64,000 nucleotides of DNA from Stromatinia cepivora (GCA_014898415.1 RCTD01000001.1:3100001-3164000); one strand, 5' to 3'. Counted from the stretch's first letter, positions 48,600 to 61,666 are shown. Translations and numbers: made by a program. Notes: a model not told the origin generated them from the letters alone.

Positions 48600-51555
48600 T
48601 GGTCACAGTCACAAGTGCACAATCGGCATGCAGGAAACTTTCGATGGGCTGACTCGACATAGATAAAGTGTGCATGAGAAGGCCCGAGAACGGCCTTGAC
48701 TTTCTGCATGTCTTGTTTCTTTGAGTGTATGTATGTAGGTAGTTAGGTTTATTTACTGGAGATTAAAGTTTGGTTTTGGTTTTGGCTTTAGCGGGGGTGG
48801 ATACTTGGTTGGGTAGGAATTGTTGGAGCTTGGCTATATATGCCTGGGCGCTTACGAAGTTTATTACGATTGCGAGGTTAAGGAAATGAGGCGGCGTAAT
48901 CTCAGACGACTTTTCTTCAATGTTGTTTCTGGGTGTGGCTGTTATCCGCTGCTCTAATGCCGTTTTCAGGGTTTACAATAAGGTTATATGTGTGTTTGTT
49001 CTGGGAATACATGTATGTCTAGCTAGGTTGAAGACATAAATACAGGCGACAGATTTCCTTCGTATCGATACCAGATATAGTTAGTATTCCCGCGCTTATA
49101 TCGATTGTTTTCTGTAATTCCACTTTAAAAATCCACCAAAAAAAAATAGGTTTGCTCATTTCGAAGTTATGACCTTACCCAATAATCCAATATGGAAAAC
49201 TGTGCTGTAGACCAAGAGATCAAAAAAGGACCGGAGTCTTCGGCAAAAGCGCTTATTCACGGATATGGCGGTGATGATATTATATACTTACAAACAAGTA
49301 ATCGATAGGATTTCTCCAGGTTATCTGTGCCGTGCCTTTGCATCTCTTGGTTTTGGCATATGTCAGAAGATGAGATTGAGGGAGCACAAAGACATGGTAA
49401 TGAATGCTGGCTGGTACGGAGACATGGAATATGGAATATGAAATTCGTATTTTGCCTTTGGGAGTACAGAGCTCCTTTTACCTGCATACTACATTTCAGA
49501 TACCACATATAATACGCAATAAATCTTCAGCATCAATATGGCGATCTTCATATACCTACTAGGTAAGGTAGGATTCACAGACGCACATACACGGAATGCG
49601 GACGCCAAATATCCATATCGTACCAGCCGACATATACGGTAAAATCACAATGTCACCATAGCTTTCTTGTCCCTAAACGTTATTTTTCAGTACACTAACC
49701 CTCGGCTTCGGATTCCCTAAAAGAGTAGTAAAATTGCTCGTTTATGTGGCGGCGAGAGCGGGTTGGGCGTCGCTGACTCGCTCCATTTGTCGTAATGCTG
49801 ACCAATCGGGGTATAACCTTGTTTTGTCACGGATCCAGATGCTTTGATATGAATTAGCATGGGCCTTTCAGTAAAGGACCGGCTGGGCGGGCAGGAGGAA
49901 TTGAGGTCTGACAAGTTCCGACGATTGCTGAAACCGAAATTCTGCTCGTGCGGAGAGCTCTTTGACGTCGTGAACGACATGCTTCGCTCATGTGATTCTC
50001 ACCTTAACCCACCTCATCGGTCAAGCAAAAATTGAGACCCAAGGAATGCGGTGGTTGTTAGTTTGTAGATTTTCAAAATTTTCATTTTATTTTCATTTTC
50101 AGTCTTTTCTCGGTATCAAGTTCAAGCTCAAGATTACCTACACACAAAATTGTATTCCTCCTCTTTCCACACTTAATAATCCATATACCAGACATGCAAT
50201 CACAGTTCCCCCCTTAATCCCATAGCCAGTATGAAAGATTTGCCTTTCCTTTATTCCCATTGCCTGTACCGAAAAAGGAAACCCGCATCGATACCTCCGT
50301 CTAACTCCGTCCGCAGGACGAGAGAAAGGTTTTGATGTTCTTCCAGACACTACCTTCAACTTATCATACATCAAGTATAATAGCATCGGATAGTGAATAG
50401 AAGATGTAGTGATGAACTACAACCATTTGCCCTTCACTCCTTCCCCTACAAAATATCCGAACCCCCTACCCAAATCCTCCAAAATATCAAACCCACCCCC
50501 AACATGTAAGATTCGATCGCCCCGACTCGCAGGTATTGATCGATTTGCATTCGAGATAATGAGCCGATATCGAGTTTGATTTCGCAAAGAGTTCGTCTAT
50601 CTTGATAGAAGAAGTCGATCCAGGCTATCCTCACTCCAAATCCCAAGCTCGACTAGCGAGAATTGAGAAATGTCGCAATCTGATGATACCATCTAAACAA
50701 TTTGTCCGTTCGTCTTCAAATCCATTGAAAAGAGACCCGGTATCTCGTCCATTGACTTTTATTTCAATCTGCGCTGCAGATGGACTTCTTAGCTCTGCAT
50801 ATTTCCAGTCTCTATTTTCGTGAACTCATAAATCATATGCCTTGATCTTTTGTCCAAGCAAAATTCATAAGCATTCATGATTCATAAAGCATAAACAGAA
50901 ACGAAAATGAAAGAACGTAGAAAAACCCGGTTTTCCCTCCTCCCAAGACAAACGTAAGATGATAATCTCAAACGTAAAAAGAAAGTACAAAAAACAATAT
51001 ATCCAGACGCGCCCGTGAAGCCCTGCATTGCTGCGTTATCCTCTTAGTAAAGGTATTCTCTTTATGGGTAAAAAAATCTTGAAACTGTGCCAGAAAATGC
51101 TTCAAAATAACCCGCCCGTAGGTCCTGCCATATGCGTTGAAAAGAAAATTTGGAAACCGGTCTTGCGGTTTTGTGATGTCGTGTAAAAGCAAACCCAACC
51201 TCGCTGCGCTAAAATAAACCGAAATAGAAAATTGATAAGAAAATTGGTATCCTATTATGTATTTGTGAGGAAAGGAGATTGTTGTTCTTAGTGATTATTA
51301 AGTATGATTTGTTCCCAGGATATCATTTGTTCGCTCGATCGCTGATGAGGAGATGATGAAGATGTAAAAACGCCGTTAAGTGCCCTCGGAGGTATCAAAT
51401 GCCGCTAAAGAAATTTGCCGATGCCATATATGTATGTAATTTTGTTGTCTTGTACAAAGGCTTTGAGCCATGGTGTATTCTGTGTTATATTGTCGCCTGC
51501 CCTAAACCCCCGGGCGGGTAGTAGGGGGGTTATCCAAAGATCCAGGCCTTGGTTG
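48600..51555. other. Intergenic, no supported gene
   Basis: Only short overlapping frames. The part near 51555 is presumably the 3' UTR of the next gene. Confidence 0.5.
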
Positions 51556-52611
51556 TCACATCGTTGTGGCGTACTCATGATATCGGTCCCATCCACCTCC
51601 GAACCCACCGAATCCCCCATATCCCATACCAATACCAATACCGCAGTGTTGTTGTGCTAACATGCTTGGTAAGGGAAGTGCGGGAATTGGCGCACTCACT
51701 TGTGGTGCACTATAGAAAAGACCGCCAGTGGTGAATGGCTGGCTGTAAGATGCTGTGGGGGAAGGCAATTGAATCTCATTTAAGCCCATACTTGCCCACA
51801 AAGATTGGGTATCGGTTGAAGAGGACATGGAAGATGTTGTACTTGGACTTGAAGGAACCATCCTCCATGGGTCAACAGGAGCTGAAGTGGATACTGGTAT
51901 CGTGGGTTGCGACCACCAATTCATGCCAGCTGGTGAACTAGGCAACAAAGTAGGAGGTCTGACCACATCGACAACCCTTGGTGGTGGGGGGAGTAGAGGA
52001 AGGAAAAGTCCCATGATGTTGTTCTTGACTTCATCACTTTTACCGCATAACAATTCACCAGCTCCATCCTCTTCCAGTCCCTCCAATGCAGAGACATGAG
52101 TTCTGTAGACGAACTTGTTGATAGCTTGAATGAAATCCTCGTGCATCTTCTTCACTTGCTGATCCTTCTCCGACCAGTTGTAGGTATTCGCTGCAATATC
52201 CAGGCAATGCACTTCCTTGTGAAACTCGATCAGGGATTCTATCGTATCTGGAGTAAGTTTATAGGCAACCTCGTTTCTTAATACCATATCCACATGGACA
52301 ACATAAGCTTCGATATGAACGAGTTGATAGTTGAACATGGCCTCAACTAATGGATTTGAGTCTTCGCGTCTTTGTTCCGGAGCTTTCGATAGCATCAAAG
52401 ATCCAAGAGTCCATATCGCTGTTGAGGAAGATAGTGTTTCTGTTAAGCATCTTTGGTGCTGGGGTACACTGTTGAGAGGACGTTTTATGCGATTTATACG
52501 CTTTAAAGTTTGTGTTAACCATGGCTCAACCTTTGAACTTAACACAACATTGACAGATGAAGCTCTTGGTGCAAAAGCAGCTGCCGAAGCAGGAAGTAAT
52601 TGAGGAGGCAT
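51556..52611 (-). CDS. Hypothetical protein, 351 aa, Pro/Ser-rich with Gly-rich tail
   Basis: Not recognised. A single intronless frame with coding-like composition throughout. Residues about 85-200 are likely helical and charged (SLIEFHKEVHCLDIAANTY, WSEKDQQVKKMHEDFIQAIN). The segment from about 200 is low in complexity: LPLLPPPPRVVDV, Ser/Thr/Pro-rich runs, and a tail GIGIGMGYGGFGGFGGGW. No signal peptide, although the start is Ala/Pro/Ser-rich. No catalytic motif seen. Upstream (52612-52920) the DNA is TC-rich on the coding strand, as in fungal leaders. It could be a lineage-specific protein; function unknown. Confidence 0.72.
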   Translation of the reverse strand: MPPQLLPASAAAFAPRASSVNVVLSSKVEPWLTQTLKRINRIKRPLNSVPQHQRCLTETLSSSTAIWTLGSLMLSKAPEQRREDSNPLVEAMFNYQLVHIEAYVVHVDMVLRNEVAYKLTPDTIESLIEFHKEVHCLDIAANTYNWSEKDQQVKKMHEDFIQAINKFVYRTHVSALEGLEEDGAGELLCGKSDEVKNNIMGLFLPLLPPPPRVVDVVRPPTLLPSSPAGMNWWSQPTIPVSTSAPVDPWRMVPSSPSTTSSMSSSTDTQSLWASMGLNEIQLPSPTASYSQPFTTGGLFYSAPQVSAPIPALPLPSMLAQQHCGIGIGMGYGGFGGFGGGWDRYHEYATTM

Positions 52612-55600
52612 TGAGGTAAAGTTCTATGGAAAATATTGGAGGCGGGTACAGAGCGACGAGACGGATAGAAATTCGAGGACAAAGGTCAAGGGTATATGAA
52701 GAGGCGAGAGGGTGACCTGACAAAGATATGGGAGCTAGAAAAATCAGAACGTTGAAAATAGAATGAAGATAAATCTTTTGGCGGTCCCGAGACAAGGGAT
52801 CTAGTTTGCGCGCCTTGGATAAGGAACGAAAAAGGTACGGACGAATGAGGTCGTAAAGAAGGGAAGGGTAAGAAAAAAAGAGTTGAGGGTATGGTGGGGT
52901 TGTTATAATAGATCAACGATCAGCTTTTAGTTAAGCGTCGGGATCGGCTCGTAGGGATGAAGGGGGTGAAGTAGACTTAGGGTAAGGTATGATGATAGAT
53001 GGGAAAATCTTGAATTCCCTTAATAGTATCCGTAGGGTTTAACTAGACGTAGCCACTTTCTTTCCGAAAGCTGCATCAAGTTTGGGTAAGCTAGGAGTTG
53101 ATACTAGAAGTGGTAAAGTGTGGCAGAGGAGGGTGTTGAGTAGTCTTGTATGTAGATTACACCAATGCCACCTCCATTCCCCGTCTCCACTCACATCGTG
53201 AAAAAGCTCCGATAAAATGCCTCACCTCATTCGTTCGCACAAGATCGAGAGATTACGGGTCGGTGGGAACAAAAGATACTTTTGAAGGGGCCCAGTCAAT
53301 CCAGTAGTAGGGTGTGGTAGCCGTACCTTTCAATAGTGGCAGCAAATGCAGCAAAAGCAGCAAAGCAGTAAAGCAGTAAAGTCACTAAAATGTAGCTGGG
53401 GGCAGTGCTGCATTAGACCTGCATAACACTAAATAGGGTCCCTGGTATTTTTGGGGGGGGGGGGGGGGCAAAGTAAATGGCCACCTGCACAGCGATTAGA
53501 GCCTTGTCAAGCCTACTCTTGTCAACCAAAAACTGACCAAAGTTGACTTATACTGAGTTTTCACTTACCCACTTTCAGTGACCACCGACTGCAGCTGAAA
53601 ACATGCAAAGATCTTGCATTCTTACTTCCCGGTATCGTGGAGCAGATTCTATTTGGCCACTAACAATCATCTCATATAGGAAGAATCATTCATGCATGTA
53701 TGCACGGCCGTACCACAGCCTACAAACACCGGAGGACAACGAAATATGATGAATTGAAGAATGATCATAATGGTCATGATGGTATCATGATATCGATATT
53801 TACCGAGGGTGTAATAATGGAGATATACTGATGATCATTTGAAAAGCATGTTCTTGGAAAAAATCATGGGAATATTTCTCTTTAGCATCCGTCATATTTT
53901 CACATTTGTGCTTAGATAGGTAGTTAGTTTCCGCCCTCCCGTTTTTCGTTTTTGGGTGGTTTTGGTTGATAAAGTTGGGATTTAAATTTTACGGAGATAC
54001 GGACAAAATCATCTTTTAGTACGAAAGTATAATATATGGGAATTATACAGTCTATACTTGATCTATCTAGTAAGGTGTATTGCTAGTAAGGTGTATTGTG
54101 CTATGTCAATCCTGAGTTATCAATCAGTCATCAAACAATTTATTAAATGTCTACTCGTACCAATTAGATTGTAAAAGAAGATAATTCAATGAAATTGCGA
54201 TGATAATATCCTTCCTCAAACTATCTATCCCAACAATCATCTCATCTCTACCAATTTTATGATTTCCCCCAATATCATCATATCATTGTTTATAAGGGTT
54301 ATTTCCCATACCTATCCTATTGAGAGTAAAATTGGTTTGAAATGACTGAAGATCTATTCTCAACTGCATTATCGTTGGGTGGATGAATGCTACCTTACCA
54401 ATTTACTACCCCCAAATACTACCTACTCAAGTTAAGCCATGTCCCAATATGTATAATTCTCCATATTAGAACATCGGCGTTATTTTTACTCAGACCTACC
54501 GAAATCACCAATATCCATCTGGCCTCAACTTCGGCCGGCGATGAAAAGATGACTTGCATCAAGCATCAAACCCAAACCTGCACCTCCACAATAGCACAGC
54601 ACAGTATGATGCATACGCACATTCAGCGCATACAGAAAGGCAGAAAATTGATAATCGAGAGGTTGCGTCAACAATGTGAAACAGCATAACAGAATTTTTT
54701 ACTGAGTTCGTTTAATAGGAAGAATTTTCTAATCAATCAATCTCATGCATCTCCATAATATATATACATAGGTATTGGAGATTAAGAGACCTCTCTGAAG
54801 CCTCATAATGACTATGGATCTCCAAGTCTCAGACTGAAAGGACGGATGGCCGGATATTGAACCTATCTCATGGATAATCTACCCAGGTATACGCCAAAAT
54901 TGGAATCTCCTGCATGAATCGATTTCGAAGTACCAGAACTCTCTCTCCTGACATATTTTTTTCTTCGTGCGAACCATGGGACAAAGTCGAACAAATCAAG
55001 CAGTGAGAGACACCGTACGATTCCGAAGGACGAAGCATTTCTTGGTGGGTGGACTTGTGGATGGTGGATGGGTAAAATTTCTTACATTTTACTAGACTGA
55101 GTCGTCATCATTGAATCTGAGCCTGTAGATGATATTTATCTGAAAAGGGCATCCTGGTTGAAAAAGTAGTGTCGCTGTCAAAAGGTCGTTTCCGAGCTCT
55201 GATTCGCACAAGCCAGCTTTCGAGCACTATACTTGCTGTTCCACCAGCCATGCACACCTACAACGATATCGCTCTCGGGGTGAGTAAGAATGAATCAGTG
55301 TATTCGTTGGAAAGTTTATTTATTACTCGAGTATTCCTTCACACGCACAGGTATAGGAGCACTAGGAGAACATCGTGCCTGTGGAGCTGCATAGAAACAG
55401 GTTCCTGCGATGCAAATTCAGGGTCTATCTGTACTGGCAATGACCCTCATGACCCTCACGACCCTCACGACCCTCACAAGCATGAACCTCGGAGGAGCAC
55501 AGTCACAGCCATTGAACATATCTCGGTGTACGCGTTTTAGGCTATGCGATAGGATGTAACGAAGTGTGGCGACGTTGAACCTTTTGAATTATATCCACAA

Positions 55601-57813
55601 GCTATTTTTTTCCCCCGAAGGTTTGGGCTTTGTATTTCTATAATTAGGCATTAGAAACTGCCCAATTAGTAATAGAATACGATACTTGCTGCTTGACCAA
55701 TGACCAATGACCAATGACTATTGACTTACAAGTTTTTTTTTTTTTTGCACCGCCACAAGAGACTTTGACTTCTCTCTATCTTGCTGCTTTTGAATGATAA
55801 TAATCAACGGGCTTGCCCGAGCAGGGCTAGGTGTACGGGCCTAGTATCCGGCATTAAAACTTGCCATCATACGACTTGACTTACCGCAAAAGAAAAAGAA
55901 AACCATCCAAAACACCACACAATAATTTAACCCACAAGACTCCATACTTTGAACCTCGGATTTATCACAAGCCTAATATCAATCAATATCAGTACCTAAT
56001 TCACGAGATCAAATATCAAAATCCTTCATTCTCGTGACTTTCATTCGACTTCAACGTCGGAAGGATTCCAATGGCGGAGAATCTGCGAAGGACGTGATGA
56101 TCACAAGGACACAAAAAAAGGGAAGTCTTTCCGTACCTGAGAGTATCTTACGGTGAGCAAATATTCCCAGTTTTTCGACGTATAGTATGCATATTCCATC
56201 TGTCCTTGCCCGCATCGAAGCGCTTTTAAGCATGTACATCTTGATGCCCGAGAGACCTCACTCTACTTCGTACATAGCAAGGAATACAATAAGGTAAGGG
56301 TAACAGCAACAGGTGACTCTACATGCGCGCTTAGATACCTGCACTTGATGGCACGGGAAAGAGGGTACAAAACGCAGTGTGACGCATGACATCGGCTTTC
56401 CATTTTCTGGTATTCGGGAAAGCGCGTTGCGGGATTCGCCCAGAAGATATTTCATTCGGATCGACCATACGATTTGGCGCCGTGCCCTTGTCCTTTTTCC
56501 TATCCACATGAGATCTATCATATCGTCCGAGGTTTTAATATCTAGAACTACCGTTTTCAAACATATCGAATGTAAGATACCTATATGTTTCAGATTTCAT
56601 GGTTAAAAAATGCGATGGACCTATCAATGAATACCCAATCGGACATGCATGACTATATCAGGCTTCCAAATATGTTTCTAAATGTGACATGACCATATTG
56701 ATGAACACAATACCATGAATTCAATGGCTTCGGGATTATCGATGCGGTTATCAGATCAAGATAGCAAATTCAGTATCTTAATCAGTGGATCACTACGAAA
56801 TATAACCGCCGATATACAAAATCCTTTACGAGTACAGGTATAACGCCATCAACGTGGCATAGGTAGGTATCCTAGAACAGCTGAACACCAAAGCGGGATA
56901 TTCTGCAATGTTTCTCTATTTCCTAGACAGTCAACGCCAGCGAGAGAGGCGAACACTCAGTTGAGGCAATACGCACAAAGCCGTTCGTAATCGCAAGTCG
57001 GGAACAGACAATTTTTCATCACGGACGACAGGTTGAACGATGCTCTCGACAGCTGTCAGCCGCTTTGTGGCAGTGCAACACCACGTCAATGACTTTGGTC
57101 TATCATTCTCCAAACAGATATTTGTTCACCAACTTTAATTAACCAAGAATATTTGCCTCGGTCTTTCGTATGGATATCATTGCTTGATGAATATCGCCAC
57201 GATAGTTTGAGGTATACAGTATGCACTAACCGCATTTGTTATACTGTACTTCGTATTTTGTGGGGTCGATTCCCCTTTGGAAATTTGCGAAATTGACCCC
57301 CAACCTACATTATGCTACATACCGCAATAATTGACGACGACCCAATTCCAAGACCCGAGTACTCCGTCCGTACTGAAGTGCATATCAAATGTGAGCCCAA
57401 ATTCCCAAGCAGCCACGAGAAGAATGTTCAAGTGATCATTTCGTGACCCAAGCCATCCTTCCTTCCTTCAGCATCTCGTGCTTGATTTCTCATTTTGGAA
57501 TTTGGATGTGTCAGCGTCAGCTTTTCGCGACGGTTGAAAGCCGGCTTGCATTAATCCATCTCATGATAAGAAAGAAATAGCCTTGTTTATTTCAGCCTTG
57601 TTCTTTTGAACCAATAACATCATTTTTTAATGCATGTGGGTCGGTAAATGGGGTAATTAAGTAGTGCAGACGAGCCTATATTCGTGCAAGGACAAAGCAA
57701 AGTACCTTGCATTTACATCAGTCTGATCCATTCATCTTATCAAATCAGATATCATCCGATTAGCCACCAAAAATATCCACAGTAGGATAGTAGTACAGAG
57801 GCTATCGGCGATC
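52612..57813. other. Gene-poor stretch of about 5.2 kb
   Basis: No recognisable gene. Contains a run of about 15 G at 53453-53468, GCAGCAAA-type repeats near 53338-53385, a four-unit GACCCTCAY nonamer at about 55441-55477, three TGACCAA units near 55695-55720, and a T run near 55733-55746. The 123-codon frame at 55169-55540 owes part of its length to the nonamer and is not called. Confidence 0.5.
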
Positions 57814-58740
57814 ATGGAACGCGTCCGCAGACTTTCCGGAGCCTTCCTCCACGCAGTCGGCAACGTATTTTCCGAGCCTCATCCCCTCACCGATGTCTCC
57901 CTCAATCCCGCCCAAGCGGATGCCCTCATCAAATATCAACGTCATCTTCCGCATCCCATGTATCTTGGCGAGCGGGCTTTTTTCGTAACTGAAATCGTCG
58001 ATATGGAGAGCTCTAGTGTTAAAGTTCAGAAAGCTCTAATTAAACACGATATCATACTAGAAGCACCTACTACTTCTGCACCTGGTATGCTGGCCCCGAG
58101 ACATAGCATGGAAGATGAGATTCCGGTCAAGACAGCAGCTATTACTAAGAATATTCCCCATCAACTTGCTTCCACTGGTCTTTCCATAAGTAGTCAGAAA
58201 TTAGTTGTAGCGCTTTTATGTTTTTGGTTTGAAGAATGGAAACGATGGTCTCGATTAGAGCGGGAAGAACGAGATATTACAGAACAGATTGAAGTTGCGA
58301 GACGGGTGGAAAATACACGGGCGATCGCTTTCTTTTCTTTAGAGTTAGGTAAAGTGCAGAGGAAGAAACGGTTGTTGTGGAGTGAAAGAGAGGAGAATAG
58401 GGAAATAGTGGGAAGTTCGAGTAATGCACCAGGTCTAAGTGGAATGAGAGATCATGAGGAGAGGATTACGGCGGATGCTGCGAGTGATCAGTTGCCGAGT
58501 TATGGGGATTCGACTAATCCAACTTTGCATGGTTTTACAATTCAGATTGCTACTGGCGAAGCGGCGAGGGTTCGTAGTGGTGGGGTGGATGAATTGCCCA
58601 GTTATGGGGATTGGACTACGGAGGGTGGTGCTAATGATGATGGTGGAGTCGCGCAGTCTCATGACAATGGTGCGATTGAGGAGTCACAATCGCAGAGTAG
58701 TGATGACGTTAATAAGTTACCGAATCCTCCAAGTTTATAA
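57814..58740 (+). CDS. Hypothetical protein, 308 aa, with two LPSYGD motifs
   Basis: Not recognised. Intronless. The N-terminal third is folded-looking (GAFLHAVGNVFSEPHPL, LIKYQRHLPHPMYLGERAFF). A charged helical middle (about 148-205) may form a coiled coil: WFEEWKRWSRLEREERDITE and on. The tail is acidic, Gly/Ser/Asn-rich and disordered, and contains LPSYGD twice, at 227-232 and 261-266, each in the context D-(Q/E)-LPSYGD-(S/W)-T. Repeated LPxY motifs can bind WW domains of Nedd4/Rsp5-type ubiquitin ligases or arrestin-like adaptors; this is inference. No signal peptide. Confidence 0.78.
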   Translation: MERVRRLSGAFLHAVGNVFSEPHPLTDVSLNPAQADALIKYQRHLPHPMYLGERAFFVTEIVDMESSSVKVQKALIKHDIILEAPTTSAPGMLAPRHSMEDEIPVKTAAITKNIPHQLASTGLSISSQKLVVALLCFWFEEWKRWSRLEREERDITEQIEVARRVENTRAIAFFSLELGKVQRKKRLLWSEREENREIVGSSSNAPGLSGMRDHEERITADAASDQLPSYGDSTNPTLHGFTIQIATGEAARVRSGGVDELPSYGDWTTEGGANDDGGVAQSHDNGAIEESQSQSSDDVNKLPNPPSL

Positions 58741-59595
58741 AATTTCATGGCATTGAGCTCTTGTTTGCATGGAGTATGGGGTCGGAATATCTCTACAGTA
58801 TAACATCATTCATCATAATAAAGGAGAGAGTTGGGAGTCAGCAGCTAGTCAGAGTTTATATATGGTATCTATCCATACAAACGCCTAAAGGCTCAAACAT
58901 CACTATAACTATAATCAGAGTCGGAGAAAGATTATTGATTGCTGGAGCTACATCAGGAGTCTACGCGAAATCAGAATTGGAGTCGGGATAGGAGATTTTT
59001 ATATTTCTTGGATATCTGCTATAGGTACGGAGTATTTGAGCATCGGTTACTAGTAGGGTTGGATACAAGCGATTCACTTTTGTATTATTTCCTTTTATTC
59101 TTTAAAAATTACTTGCGAGAAAGAGATTAAGATAAGATGATTAGTTGTAATGAGATTACTCAACTAATTACGTTTGAAAGAGTATGTAATACTTTGGTAT
59201 ATATTTTAGTGATTATTATATATATATTATAATAATTATTAATTCTATCTTTTAAAAACTAAAATATCTTCTTTTATAAATCATATATAAATAACCTAAT
59301 AATCGAAAAAAAAAAATTCATCAAATTCTTTTTTTTTTATTAAAATAATCATGAAATGAGATTTGAGAAGATCTAATGAGTCAGTCAGTCTCCTCAACTC
59401 TACTTTGAATTCTTTCTTTTAAGATTTTCGTTTCTATTGATTATAAATGAATTGGCTCTTTTGAAGTCAAATATAAATTAAATATAGTTTTAATTTTTAT
59501 TCTGTAGGGCTAGAGGTAGAGTTAGAATTTGAGGATTATTAGAAGTAATTAATAATTAGGAGATATTTGTACGTCTGTATATTTTGGATGGAATT
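58741..59595. other. Transition into second AT-rich patch
   Basis: Short frames at 58761-59130 are not supported. From about 59.15 kb the sequence becomes AT-rich. GAATT at 59591-59595 is the left TSD of the following element. Confidence 0.55.
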
Positions 59596-61270
59596 TGTGA
59601 CGAACCCAACGAGCGTTTAGAGATCAACCTTAGAATTAAAAGCTACAGAGCTAAAGAGAGTGTGCTACGAGGTTATATATATGATCGACTTGGAACTTAG
59701 TACTATACTAACCTGATTGTATGTGATCATATATATCTTATGACATTACCCCCCCCTTTTGAAGAGTTCGCCTCGAATTCATTTTAAATAAATGATTTAA
59801 GTATAAAATAATTATTAATCTTTTTTTGATAAAAATTCCTGATGTATGGATTGCATTATAATCAATGAATATATATCCATTATACTATTTGCCTTCTTTA
59901 AGCGATCTTCAAAATATTAATTATTAATTATTTCTTCTAGATCCTTATCATTATCATTTTCGGGTTCAATAATCAATGTAATAGCCGGAATAGGTTTTTA
60001 TCGATCTCAAATTCTTTGATATAGATTTAACGGACAAACTTGTACCCAATAAAAGTTACTTCCATATTATATATATTTATTTTGTTTATACAAAAGAGTT
60101 CTTTTAGAAAAGGAAAACTCAAATACTTGTATACAAAATAGAATCAAAATACGATCGGATTTATCCAATTGAACATCAAAAGGGCTAAAAGCACCAATAA
60201 TATTAAGGTTGCTAATATCCATTGGATCATGATTCCAAAAGTAAAATGGATTCTGCAATATATATAAGGCTCTAGATTCATTAGAGTAGAATGATATAGG
60301 AAATCCATTCACTATACAAGCAACTAATTGTTATATAACTTGAATAAAATCGGGATAGAAATGGGGAAAAGAAAATTATTGAGAAAGATGATTTTTAAGA
60401 ATAATATTGAATCTATTACGAAAAATTGAGATTTTATTCAAATCGGGCCAATTCTGATTTTTGGCTTTATAAAAAGTCCTTTCGAATTTTGCAATATAGG
60501 CATATAAAGAATCGATTCCTTATTTGAAAATGAATAATTTATCTTCGACTTTTTGAACTTTATTTGAATTGTTATAAACATATATAAATTGATTCAGGAT
60601 CGTTATATAATCTAAAGGAACGTTTTGATCAAAAAAAGAAAGCTAAGATAGTACCATAATTTGTACATAAGATTCGAGATTAAAATAAATATAGTAAAAT
60701 TAAACTATAGAATTGTTGATCACAATATTGTCTATTTGTAATTTCGTTTGAATCGAAGGAAGCCAGATATCGAACTTTTGAGAGCTACTATTGAACTTTT
60801 CAGGATCAGGGAGAAAGGGTTTCGGACAAAAAAGAGTATAAACAACAGAAGTGTATTCAAAAATCAAGAAGCATAAGAATAAGATTTCATTTCACTGATG
60901 AATCATTTCGCCATAAAGTTCTATAATCACGAAGTTTATTGAATCGTAATCCATAATTTAGAAATTAAAGGTAAGAAAAAAGATAATATTTTCGAATAAT
61001 ATCAAAAAGATCTATATATAAACAAAAAAGCATAAACATATACCTAAACAGAAACAAATGGAGTATACATAAGTATAAACAAATATTATTTTATTTCTTA
61101 TCTGGAAAAGCTTTTAATAATATGATGAACCCAACGAGCATTTAGAGATCAACCTTAGAATTAAAAGCTACAGAATTAAAAAAAATATACTACAAAGCTA
61201 TATATATGATCGGCTCGGAGCTTAGTACCGTACTAGCCCGATCGTACGCGATCACGTGTATCTCGTGACA
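59596..61270 (-). mobile_element. Small non-autonomous LTR retrotransposon, copy B
   Basis: Direct repeats of 150 bp at 59596-59745 (TGTGACGAACCC ... CTTATGACA) and 61121-61270 (TATGATGAACCC ... TCTCGTGACA). Perfect 5-bp TSD GAATT (59591-59595 and 61271-61275). The minus strand next to the left LTR reads AAAAGGGGGGGGTAA, a clear polypurine tract, so the element points leftwards. Its LTR shares TTAGAATTAAAAGCTACAGA with copy A, and the interior shares several blocks, for example CAGATATCGAACTTTT at about 60763 with 12743. One 81-codon minus-strand frame (60312-60067) survives; it may be a gag remnant but matches nothing I recognise. Less mutated than copy A. Confidence 0.87.
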
Positions 61271-61275
61271 GAATT

Positions 61276-61425
61276 CTCATCCTCATCCTCATCCTCATCC
61301 TCATCCTCATCCTCATCCTCATCCTCATCCTCATCCTCATCCTCATCCTCATCCTCATCCTCATCCTCATCCTCATCCTCATCCTCATCCTCATCCTCAC
61401 TCATCCTCATCCTCACTCATCCTCA
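61276..61425. repeat. (CTCATC)n hexanucleotide microsatellite
   Basis: Around 22 units of CTCATC, perfect until about 61397 and then interrupted. It begins directly after the TSD of element copy B. Confidence 0.95.
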
Positions 61426-61666
61426 TTCAAAATAATATATATAAAAATTGACCTTCACCTAACTACTACTTTTACTATTCTTATTATTCTCTCCCCCCAA
61501 AAACAAAACCAATAATATTCAAGACTAGATATTCTAGACTAGATATCTATTTAAATAACTTAATACCATAAACTCATCCAAAACCAATAAATACACTCTT
61601 CTCTCAAACTGCAACCAACATTCTATAACAAACTTAAGCTCCAATAATACACTATCCATTTCATCT

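Noticed and set aside
55169..55540. 123-codon plus-strand frame with Asp-Pro-His repeats
   Set aside because: The repeat part comes from a GACCCTCAY nonamer; the rest shows no coding signature.
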